From NCBI GenBank assembly GCA_017643325.1, contig JAEPNS010000205.1, forward strand, positions 1 to 6,352: 6,352 bases of DNA, given 5' to 3'. Positions 1-6,237 of this stretch are shown piece by piece (within the stretch, counting starts at the first letter, position 1; each line of letters opens with the position of its first letter). The translations under genes were made by a program, and so were the position numbers. The notes under the pieces are model-generated. The model searched no databases and had not been told where the DNA came from. It saw only the letters and a program-made list of their open reading frames with translations. The DNA comes from Alphaproteobacteria bacterium (GTDB taxonomy: Bacteria; Pseudomonadota; Alphaproteobacteria; UBA6615).

Positions 1-251
1 ACGACCCGTGGTGTCGCCACGGCGCGCGCCACGGCGGGCCATTGCCGGCCGAACGAGAGCACCAGCATCATGAACGCCATTGACCAGATGAACCGATGCG
101 CGACGATTTCTGCGGCAGGCAGGGGGCCGAGTGCCTTGAAGTAGAGCGGCGTGAGGCCCCAGATCAGGAATCCGCTGATGCCAAACGCCAGCCCTGCCGT
201 TTCCTCCCGCGTGAACTCGCGGCGTGGTGTGGATATTCGGGTTTCGGGCAA
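1..251 (-). CDS. rarD: RarD, EamA/DMT-family transporter (5' part only)
   Basis: This is the N-terminal 83 codons of an inner-membrane transporter of the EamA (drug/metabolite transporter) superfamily, RarD branch. RarD proteins are named for chloramphenicol sensitivity; their physiological substrate is not firmly known. After a short polar N-terminus, the first membrane helix contains the RarD-typical run LIWGLTPLYFKAL, followed by a loop with PAAEIVAHRFIWS and the start of helix 2 (MAFMMLVLSF) ending in GRQW. The equivalent E. coli RarD segment has the same order of motifs (FIWG...YFK, P-x-x-E-I-x-x-H-R-x-I-W-S, C/GRQW). I chose the TTG at 249-251 because GGAG lies 7 nt upstream (259-262). 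The nearest in-frame ATG codons fall inside helix 2, and another TTG a few codons upstream has no better ribosome binding site. The gene continues past the left edge, so the stop and about 200 residues are missing. It lies just beyond the terminator of the upstream operon, so it is probably a separate or read-through unit. Confidence 0.85.
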   Translation of the reverse strand, partial: MPETRISTPRREFTREETAGLAFGISGFLIWGLTPLYFKALGPLPAAEIVAHRFIWSMAFMMLVLSFGRQWPAVARAVATPRV

Positions 252-258
252 GTCCGGG

Positions 259-262
259 CTCC
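259..262 (-). promoter_or_regulatory. Ribosome binding site deciding the rarD TTG start
   Basis: GGAG on the minus strand sits 7 nt before the TTG at 251. It is the only good Shine-Dalgarno-like match near a possible rarD start, so it supports TTG initiation. It begins only about 10 bases after the T-rich tail of the grxD terminator. Confidence 0.5.
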
Positions 263-271
263 GCAAAGGGC

Positions 272-303
272 CAAATGAAAACGGGCCGCACGAGGCGGCC
301 CGT
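272..303 (-). terminator. Intrinsic terminator after grxD (end of the pur-bolA-grxD operon)
   Basis: The minus strand carries a perfect 9-bp G+C-rich stem (ACGGGCCGC at 303-295 pairing with GCGGCCCGT at 289-281) around a 5-nt loop (294-290), followed at once by TTTCATTT down to about 272. A stem followed by a T-rich run is the standard rho-independent form. The plus strand has no T-run after the hairpin, so the terminator is directional. It starts 23 bp beyond the grxD stop codon and closes the operon. Its T-run ends about 20 nt before the rarD start codon. Confidence 0.85.
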
Positions 304-326
304 CGACAATAGCTTATGGCGGTCCG

Positions 327-665
<339 letters not shown>

Positions 666-686
666 GTGGAACTCCGTTGCGAAGGG

Positions 687-926
687 TCAGCCGGCGTCGG
701 GCACGGACGTCTGCAGCGCGAGCGCGTGCAGTTCCCCGCCCATCCGGCCCTGCAGGGCCTCGTACACCATCTGGTGCTGCTGGACCCGGGATTTGCCCTC
801 GAAAGCAGATGACACGACATGCGCAAGGTAATGATCGCCATCACCTCGCAAATCGTCGATGCGAACGTCCGCGTCGGGCATCGCGTCCTTTATGAGACGC
901 TCGATCTCGCTCGCGGCCATCGGCAT
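687..926 (-). CDS. bolA: BolA family protein, IbaG-like
   Basis: A 79-residue BolA-fold protein, a partner of CGFS glutaredoxins. The GDGDHY segment (28-33) resembles the GDG-x-H-F/Y loop of E. coli IbaG and holds H32. The second conserved histidine is H67 in the ELHALAL motif. In characterised BolA-glutaredoxin pairs these two positions help bind the shared [2Fe-2S] cluster. The segment around 44-58 (GKSRVQQHQMVYEAL) matches the helix-turn-helix-like part of the fold, but IbaG-like members are not shown to be DNA-binding regulators here. I chose the ATG at 926 over the internal ATG at residue 3 because GGGGAG (935-940) lies 8 nt upstream of the first and 14 nt from the second. The gene follows purL after 35 bp and precedes grxD by 21 bp. 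This purL-bolA-grxD order is known in alphaproteobacteria. Confidence 0.94.
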   Translation of the reverse strand: MPMAASEIERLIKDAMPDADVRIDDLRGDGDHYLAHVVSSAFEGKSRVQQHQMVYEALQGRMGGELHALALQTSVPDAG

Positions 927-939
927 GTCAGAAGCTCCC

Positions 940-960
940 CGGGGCTTGTTGCGGGCCCCG
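940..960 (-). other. Small hairpin in the purL-bolA gap
   Basis: A 6-bp inverted repeat, CGGGGC/GCCCCG (minus strand, 960-955 and 945-940), encloses a 9-nt loop. It starts just after the purL stop codon, and its 3' arm overlaps the last base of the bolA Shine-Dalgarno sequence at 935-940. No T-run follows, so it is not an intrinsic terminator. It could modulate bolA ribosome access or mRNA processing, but it may also be chance pairing in G+C-rich DNA. Confidence 0.25.
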
Positions 961-961
961 C

Positions 962-3148
962 CTAGCGGGACGCCATGTATTCCGGAAGCCAGCGCTCGTG
1001 GGCCTCGCGCAGGCTCGCGACGGATATAGGTCCCGCTCCGGGGAGTGTCAACGCAGCGCCCCCGACGCGGCCGATACGGTTCACCGGCACGCCTGCGGCT
1101 TTCGCAGCGGCCTCAAGGCCGTCCGGATCACCCGTTGTGACCACATAGCGGGCCTGGTCCTCGCCGAACAGCCATGCGTGCACGGGGATTGCCGGGTCAT
1201 GGTCGATCTCGGCACCGGTGTGGCCCGCGATCGCCATCTCGGCGAGCGCCACAGCCAGGCCGCCGTCGCTGACGTCATGGCACGCGGAGATGCGGCCCGA
1301 CAGGATCCCTGCGCGCACGAAATCGCCGTTCCGCCGTTCGAGGTCGAGGTCCACCGGTGGCGGCGCGCCCGCGCTGCCGCCCGCCATGTCGCGCTGGTAG
1401 ATCGAGCAGCCGAGCCAGCCGGTGGTCTCGCCGACGACAAATACCGCCTCGCCGTCGTCGCCGAACGCGGCGGACGCCCGTGTGGTGACATCGTCGAGCA
1501 GCCCGACGCACCCGATCACCGGGGTCGGCAGGATCGCCGCGCCGTTGGTCTCGTTGTAGAGCGACACGTTCCCCGACACGACGGGGCTGTCGAGGGCGGT
1601 GCAGGCCGCGCCCATCCCCTGCACGGCGCCGACGAGCTGGCCCATGATCTCGGGGCGTTCGGGATTGCCGAAATTCAGGTTGTTCGTGACGGCGAGCGGC
1701 GTCGCGCCGGTGGCTGTCACGTTCCGCCAGGCTTCGGCGACCGCCTGCTTGCCGCCCTCGACCGGGTTTGCCTCCACATAGCGTGGCGTGCAGTCGGTCG
1801 ATATCGCAAGAGCCTTGCCGGTGCCGTGAACGCGCACCAGTGCCGCGTCGCCGCCGGGCCGTCCGACCGTATCGCCCATGACCATGTGGTCGTACTGCTC
1901 CCAGATCCAGCGCCGCGAGCACAAGTCGGGGCTTTCGATCAATGTCAGCAGGGCTGCGCCCGGGTCCATCGGCGCGGGGACAGCGTCGGGCGAGACCACT
2001 TCGCGCGGGGGCGTCGCGGTCCAGGGACGCTCGTATTCAGGCGCGGCGGCGACCAGCGGCGGGACGGGGATATCCGCAGCCACCTCGCCCTCCCACATGA
2101 GAACAAGCCGCTCGCTGTCGTTGGTCTCACCGATGACCGCGAAGTCGAGTTCCCACTTCTCGAAGATGGCGCGGGCCTCGTCCTCGCGGCCGGGCTTCAG
2201 CACCATCAGCATGCGTTCCTGGCTTTCGGACAGCATCAGTTCAAAGGGCTGCATCCCCGTCTCTCGCATCGGCACATCATCGAGCGTCAGCGTGATCCCG
2301 ACCTCGCCCTTGCTCGCCATCTCGACCGACGACGAGGTCAGGCCGGCCGCGCCCATATCCTGGATCGCCACGATCGCGTCGGTCGCCATCAGTTCGAGAC
2401 AGGCTTCGAGCAGCAGTTTTTCCGTGAATGGATCGCCGACCTGCACCGTGGGGCGCTTCTCGGCCGAGTCGTCATCGAACTCGGCCGACGCCATGGTCGC
2501 GCCGTGAATACCGTCACGCCCGGTCTTGGAGCCGACATAGACCACAGGCAGCCCGGTGCCCGCCGCGGCGGAGTAGAAGATCTTGTCGGTGTTCGCGATT
2601 CCGACCGTCATCGCGTTGACCAGGATGTTGCCGTTGTAGGCGGGATCGAAATTGACCTCGCCGCCGACGGTGGGAACGCCGATGCAGTTGCCGTAGCCGC
2701 CGATCCCCGCGACGACTCCGTCCACCAGGTGCCGCGTCTTGGGATGGTCGGGTGAGCCGAAGCGCAGTGCGTTCATGTTCGCAACCGGGCGCGCGCCCAT
2801 GGTGAAGACGTCGCGCAGGATGCCGCCCACTCCCGTTGCGGCGCCCTGGTAAGGCTCGATGAAACTCGGATGGTTGTGGCTCTCGATCTTGAAGATCGCG
2901 GCCAGCCCGTCGCCGATGTCGATCACGCCAGCGTTCTCACCGGGGCCCTGAATCACCTGCGGCCCCTCGGTCGGAAGCGTCTTCAGCCAAAACTTGGACG
3001 ACTTGTAAGAGCAATGCTCCGACCACATCACAGAGAAGATCGACAATTCAGTGAAGTTCGGCGCGCGGCCCATGATGTCGAGAATCGTGTCGTACTCGTC
3101 CTCGCTCAGGCCCATCAGGTCGTCGGGGCGGGTGGCGGTCTGGCTCAT
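962..3148 (-). CDS. purL: Phosphoribosylformylglycinamidine synthase, large subunit PurL
   Basis: The 728-residue FGAM synthase subunit II of the small type that needs separate PurS and PurQ, as in Bacillus and Thermotoga, and unlike the roughly 1300-residue fused enzyme of gammaproteobacteria. It performs the ATP-dependent amidation of FGAR with ammonia delivered from PurQ. Visible hallmarks are SEHCSYKSS with the invariant H45; FKIESHNHPS (86-95), followed by EPYQGAATGVGG (98-109) in the ATP/substrate site; DMGAAGLTSSSVEM; LMLSESQERM; and, in the second half, MGDTVGRPGGDAA, STDCTPRYVEANP, NNLNFGNPERPE, SGNVSLYNET and SACHDVSDGGL. These match the repeated PurM-like (AIRS) N/C-domain architecture. 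The ATG overlaps the purQ stop as ATGA (4 bp), so translation is probably coupled; no strong Shine-Dalgarno sequence lies close to the start. The frame is intact over the full family length, with a TAG stop at 962. Confidence 0.98.
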   Translation of the reverse strand: MSQTATRPDDLMGLSEDEYDTILDIMGRAPNFTELSIFSVMWSEHCSYKSSKFWLKTLPTEGPQVIQGPGENAGVIDIGDGLAAIFKIESHNHPSFIEPYQGAATGVGGILRDVFTMGARPVANMNALRFGSPDHPKTRHLVDGVVAGIGGYGNCIGVPTVGGEVNFDPAYNGNILVNAMTVGIANTDKIFYSAAAGTGLPVVYVGSKTGRDGIHGATMASAEFDDDSAEKRPTVQVGDPFTEKLLLEACLELMATDAIVAIQDMGAAGLTSSSVEMASKGEVGITLTLDDVPMRETGMQPFELMLSESQERMLMVLKPGREDEARAIFEKWELDFAVIGETNDSERLVLMWEGEVAADIPVPPLVAAAPEYERPWTATPPREVVSPDAVPAPMDPGAALLTLIESPDLCSRRWIWEQYDHMVMGDTVGRPGGDAALVRVHGTGKALAISTDCTPRYVEANPVEGGKQAVAEAWRNVTATGATPLAVTNNLNFGNPERPEIMGQLVGAVQGMGAACTALDSPVVSGNVSLYNETNGAAILPTPVIGCVGLLDDVTTRASAAFGDDGEAVFVVGETTGWLGCSIYQRDMAGGSAGAPPPVDLDLERRNGDFVRAGILSGRISACHDVSDGGLAVALAEMAIAGHTGAEIDHDPAIPVHAWLFGEDQARYVVTTGDPDGLEAAAKAAGVPVNRIGRVGGAALTLPGAGPISVASLREAHERWLPEYMASR

Positions 3149-3837
3149 GCTGCCACCGCCTCGGCGAGCGATGCGAACATCGGTGCACCGTCGGTGCCGC
3201 CGAGCAGTGCCTCGGCCAGTCGTTCGGGGTGGGGCATCATACCAAGCACGTTGCCGCCCGCGTTCAGCACGCCGGCGATATTCGCGAGCGATCCGTTGGG
3301 GTTGGAGTCTTCGGACAGGCTTCCGTCCGGCGCGCAGTAGCGGAAGGCGACCTGCCGGTTGTCTTCCAGTGCTTTCAGCGTGTCGGGGTCCGTGAAGTAA
3401 TTGCCGTCATGATGTGCGACCGGGATGCGGATCACTTGGCCCTCGCGGTAGTGCCGCGTGAAGACCGTGTCCGCCCGTTCGACGCGCAGGTCCACGTCAC
3501 GGCACACGAACTTCAAGCTGGCATTTCGCATCAGCACGCCCGGCAGCAGGCCGCATTCGGTCAGGACCTGGAAGCCGTTGCAGATGCCGAGTGTTGGCGT
3601 CCCGGCGTTCGCGCGGGCCACGACCTCGCGCATGACGGGGCTGTTCGCCGCCATCGCGCCAGAACGCAGATAGTCGCCATAGGAGAATCCACCCGGTACC
3701 ACGATCAGGTCGACGTCAGGCAATTCGCTGTCGCCGTGCCAGACCATGTACGGCGCACGGCCCATCGCGGCCTCCAGCGAGACGGCGACATCGCGGTCGC
3801 AATTCGATCCGGGAAAGACGATGACAGCGGCGGACAT
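3145..3837 (-). CDS. purQ: Phosphoribosylformylglycinamidine synthase, glutaminase subunit PurQ
   Basis: A 230-residue class I (triad) glutamine amidotransferase that hydrolyses glutamine and passes ammonia to PurL in the cytoplasmic FGAM synthase complex. The N-terminus has the PurQ signature FPGSNCDRD (8-16). The segment PGGFSYGDYLRSGA (48-61) forms the oxyanion region. The nucleophile is C86 in LGICNGFQ. The other triad residues are H203 and E205 in MMPHPER. The segment PVAHHDGNYF is also typical of the family. Length is normal. The ATG at 3837 has GAGGA (3845-3849) 7 nt upstream. The stop codon overlaps the purL start by 4 bp. Unusually, purQ does not directly follow purS. An 88-bp gap and a sulfotransferase gene lie between them, so purQ may need its own promoter or depend on a longer polycistronic message. 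Confidence 0.98.
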   Translation of the reverse strand: MSAAVIVFPGSNCDRDVAVSLEAAMGRAPYMVWHGDSELPDVDLIVVPGGFSYGDYLRSGAMAANSPVMREVVARANAGTPTLGICNGFQVLTECGLLPGVLMRNASLKFVCRDVDLRVERADTVFTRHYREGQVIRIPVAHHDGNYFTDPDTLKALEDNRQVAFRYCAPDGSLSEDSNPNGSLANIAGVLNAGGNVLGMMPHPERLAEALLGGTDGAPMFASLAEAVAA

Positions 3838-3925
3838 GGCAGGTTCCTCTCCCTGCTATACACAGACTGGTTGAGTCGCAAATTGTGGGTAATTCAGCTT
3901 AACCATAGCCGTTACCGGGGCCGGA
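3838..3925 (-). promoter_or_regulatory. Non-coding gap before purQ; possible regulatory region
   Basis: This 88-bp spacer between the sulfotransferase stop and the purQ start is the longest gap inside the gene cluster. By hand count it is about 53% G+C, clearly lower than the coding sequence around it. The part next to purQ contains the purQ ribosome binding site (3845-3849). A weak promoter-like pair is visible on the minus strand: TTGCGA at 3881-3876 and TATAGC at 3860-3855. The spacing is only 15 bp, and a start site there would fall almost on the ribosome binding site, so I do not call it a promoter with confidence. I see no clear hairpin plus T-run and no recognisable riboswitch. Confidence 0.3.
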
Positions 3926-5974
3926 TCAGGCCGGGTCATAGCCGAACTCGGCGACAAACGGTTCGAGCAGGGGCAGCGCAGGGGCCAGCAGCTCCTTGTA
4001 CTTTCGCCAGCGGGCGACGGCGCGCGTGTCCACCGGTTCCGATACCCGCGCATAGCTTGGCGTGGAGATATGGCGGCCGGTCTGCGAGTGCGGCTCCTCC
4101 AGCAGCCGGTCGTTCCAGGCGAAGCCAAGGAAGTCGACGATGTTTCTTAATGTCGTGCGCGGGTCGTGCACCAGATCTTCGTACCGGTAGGAATGCATCT
4201 CCAGGGGCAGGCAGTCCCGGTAGGCTCGCCAGAGCGTCATCGTCGCGGCATAGGCGCGCGCCGTCTCCTCGATATCGCCGAAGCGGGTGGTGACACGGTT
4301 GGGTATGAAATCGGTCGTATAGCAACTGACGCAAACATCACGCGGATCGCGCAGAGCAACAAGGATCTTCGCGCCCGGAAACGCCCGCGCGATCAGGCCG
4401 AGGTGGTCCGTGTTCAAAGGATGTTTATCGATGACATGGCGTCCCGCGACAGTTTCATTGTGATGCCGCGACAGGTAGTCCCAATAGGCGGATCGCAGCC
4501 TGCCCACTTCGTCCGGGCCGAGACGCCACAAAGCATCCGGGTAGCTCTCCTCGTTGCCCGAGATTTCTTTGAGGGTTTCGCGCATGTGATTGACCATCGT
4601 CAGCTCGGGCGTGGCCGTGATCTCTTCGTGCGCATCGAGCATGCGCTCGACGAGCGTCGTTCCCGAACGTGGAAACCCGACCAGAAAACTCGGCGTGCCC
4701 AGCCCGTCGTCGGGCAACTGTTCTTGCCAGTTCCGGATTTCGCTGGTCTTCACGTTGTTCGCGAATGCGGCCGCAAGGCGTTCCTGCGTATCGCGGTGCC
4801 AGGAGGATGTCCGGGTTCGGCTGCGCCACGTTTTCGCGCGTGCGCGATGGGCTTCGCCGAATGCATCGATCGCCTCACTCATCCGATCCAGCTCCTCGGC
4901 AATATGGCCTCGTTCGAATTGCAGTGACGCGCGCAGAGCGGCGTCCGTCGCCGGTCGCAAGACGCGGTCGACGGACGAGAGAGCGGCGAGAGGGTCGCCT
5001 GCGCGGCGCAGCAGCCTGGCGATCACCAGGTTGGCGCGCGGCTCGTCAGGGTCGAGTGCGACGGCCCTGTCCGCCCATTCGCGCGCGTCGTCCAGGCGCG
5101 ATACGCGTTCGAAAAGTCCTGCCAACTGCGCGGCTGCGCCCGCACTGTCCGGCGCGATTTCGACTGCGCGTCGACCGTGCACGAGTGCCGCATCGATATC
5201 GCCGGTGATCCGGCAGGTGTATACCAGCTGGCCGAGCGCCTCGAGATTGTCCGGTTCCAGCTGGACGATCCTTTCCAGCGCAGGACGTGCACGCACATAT
5301 TGGCCGCTTCGGCTCAGCGCAAGCGCCGCGAGCTGGAGATAGTCGGTCGACCGTGGATTGTCGTTGACCAGAGGCAGCAGAAGTTCGATGGCCCCGTTAA
5401 AGTCTTCAAGCCCGATCAGAGCGGCGGCAAGGTTCCGCTGTGCGAGTGCGAAATCAGGTGCCGATTCCATTGCATGTTCGAGCGGTCCGCGCGCCGCGGC
5501 CGGGTCCCCGGCATCGAGATGGGCGGTGCCGAGCTGGCACAGGAGCTTGGGATTTGCGGGGTTATGGGCCAGGGCGCGCTGGCAGGTCTCGACGGCTTCC
5601 GGATTCCTGCCGAGTTCGAGAAGCAGTCGGCTGAGGGTCAGCGCCGCCTCGACATGGCCCGGGTCGTTTGACAGGACGAGATCGAATTCGACACGAGCCG
5701 CTTCCGTGTCGCCGAGTCGACGAAGGCATTCGGCCAGGTTGTAGCGAGCGTCCAGGTTGTCCGGCGCGAGGTCGCAGGCGCGGTGGAGGCATGCCCGGCT
5801 GTCTTCGAGCCGCCCTACCTGCCCGTGCAGCACGCCCAACAGAAATAACGCGTCCGCGGAATCCGGGTGCGCGGACAGGATGCGTTCGTAGGCGGTTCGT
5901 GCTTCCGGAAGATGCCCTGACTTGTGGAGTTGCAGGGCCTGATCGAGGTCGTACTCCCCGGAACCGGAGGGCAC
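3926..5974 (-). CDS. TPR-repeat sulfotransferase family protein
   Basis: A 682-residue two-domain protein. Residues 7-346 form ten tandem 34-residue tetratricopeptide units in strict register. Nine of ten have proline at unit position 31 and eight have glycine at position 14. An eleventh unit, offset by 3 residues, extends to about 380. The C-terminal part (about 428-660) is a PAPS-dependent sulfotransferase domain: LVGFPRSGTTL (431-441) is the 5'-phosphosulfate loop, TPEL follows at 455-458, and LRDPRDVCVSCY (541-552) is the 3'-phosphate-binding motif. Proteins of this class are related to tyrosylprotein sulfotransferases, but their bacterial acceptors are generally unknown. No signal peptide or membrane helix is visible, so it is probably cytoplasmic. 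I start it at the GTG at 5974, which overlaps the purS stop (TAGTG) with GAGG 4 nt upstream. The only upstream ATG (6034) lies deep inside purS. Residues 384-392 (RSRTRTSSW) look out of character. No role in purine synthesis is known. Confidence 0.9.
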   Translation of the reverse strand: MPSGSGEYDLDQALQLHKSGHLPEARTAYERILSAHPDSADALFLLGVLHGQVGRLEDSRACLHRACDLAPDNLDARYNLAECLRRLGDTEAARVEFDLVLSNDPGHVEAALTLSRLLLELGRNPEAVETCQRALAHNPANPKLLCQLGTAHLDAGDPAAARGPLEHAMESAPDFALAQRNLAAALIGLEDFNGAIELLLPLVNDNPRSTDYLQLAALALSRSGQYVRARPALERIVQLEPDNLEALGQLVYTCRITGDIDAALVHGRRAVEIAPDSAGAAAQLAGLFERVSRLDDAREWADRAVALDPDEPRANLVIARLLRRAGDPLAALSSVDRVLRPATDAALRASLQFERGHIAEELDRMSEAIDAFGEAHRARAKTWRSRTRTSSWHRDTQERLAAAFANNVKTSEIRNWQEQLPDDGLGTPSFLVGFPRSGTTLVERMLDAHEEITATPELTMVNHMRETLKEISGNEESYPDALWRLGPDEVGRLRSAYWDYLSRHHNETVAGRHVIDKHPLNTDHLGLIARAFPGAKILVALRDPRDVCVSCYTTDFIPNRVTTRFGDIEETARAYAATMTLWRAYRDCLPLEMHSYRYEDLVHDPRTTLRNIVDFLGFAWNDRLLEEPHSQTGRHISTPSYARVSEPVDTRAVARWRKYKELLAPALPLLEPFVAEFGYDPA

Positions 5975-6216
5975 TACGCCTCGATCTCTATGCTGTAATC
6001 CTCGATCACGGTGTTGGCGAGGAGTTGTTCGCACATCTCCGCGACCCGCGCCTTTGCAGCGTCCGGGTCGGAATCCGAGAGCTCGATCTCGATAAACTTG
6101 CCCTGGCGAACGTCTTCCACGCCGTCGAAGCCGAGGCCCTCGAGGGACTGGTGGATCGCCTTGCCTTGCGGGTCGAGGACACCGTTCTTCAGGGTAACGT
6201 GGACGCGTGCTTTCAC
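5974..6216 (-). CDS. purS: FGAM synthase subunit PurS
   Basis: An 80-residue PurS, the small dimeric subunit that bridges PurL and PurQ and helps deliver ammonia in the FGAM synthase complex. The sequence is characteristic throughout: KARVHVTLKNGVLDPQG (2-18) with the conserved LDPQGKAI, then GVEDVRQGKFIEIEL (32-46) and a C-terminal helix and strand ending in EDYSIEIEA. The length is normal. The start is GTG at 6214-6216, placed by the conserved MKARV-type N-terminus. No Shine-Dalgarno sequence precedes it: the 21-bp gap after purC reads as C-rich on the sense strand and contains CCTCC, so translation may depend on ribosomes finishing purC. The TAG stop overlaps the GTG of the following sulfotransferase gene. 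The presence of PurS agrees with the small, separate PurL and PurQ downstream. Confidence 0.97.
   Translation of the reverse strand: MKARVHVTLKNGVLDPQGKAIHQSLEGLGFDGVEDVRQGKFIEIELSDSDPDAAKARVAEMCEQLLANTVIEDYSIEIEA
5979..5982 (-). promoter_or_regulatory. Ribosome binding site within the purS end, for the sulfotransferase GTG
   Basis: GAGG on the minus strand, inside the last purS codons, is 4 nt before the GTG at 5974. The spacing is short, but combined with the one-base stop/start overlap (TAGTG) it fits reinitiation by ribosomes finishing purS. Confidence 0.4.
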
Positions 6217-6237
6217 CGGAGGGGCCCGAGGCAGGAG

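Noticed and set aside
998..2755. A 585-codon plus-strand open frame opposite purL
   Set aside because: Its protein is rich in Arg, His, Gly and Asp with no family features, and it lies fully antisense to an intact, strongly conserved purL. Long antisense frames are expected in G+C-rich genes.
3850..3882. Sigma-70-like promoter for purQ (TTGCGA / TATAGC)
   Set aside because: The spacing is 15 bp and the implied start would remove or abut the purQ ribosome binding site; kept only as a weak possibility in the gap entry.
3229..4293. Plus-strand open frame of 354 codons across purQ, the gap and the sulfotransferase end
   Set aside because: It is antisense to two recognised genes, has low-complexity composition and no plausible ribosome binding site or domain.
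4166..5671. Several plus-strand open frames opposite the sulfotransferase gene
   Set aside because: They overlap one another and the real gene and show Arg/Ser/Ala-rich shadow composition.
3926..5974. Insertion sequence or transposon carrying the sulfotransferase gene
   Set aside because: No transposase, terminal inverted repeats or target-site duplication could be seen at either boundary, and composition matches the neighbours.
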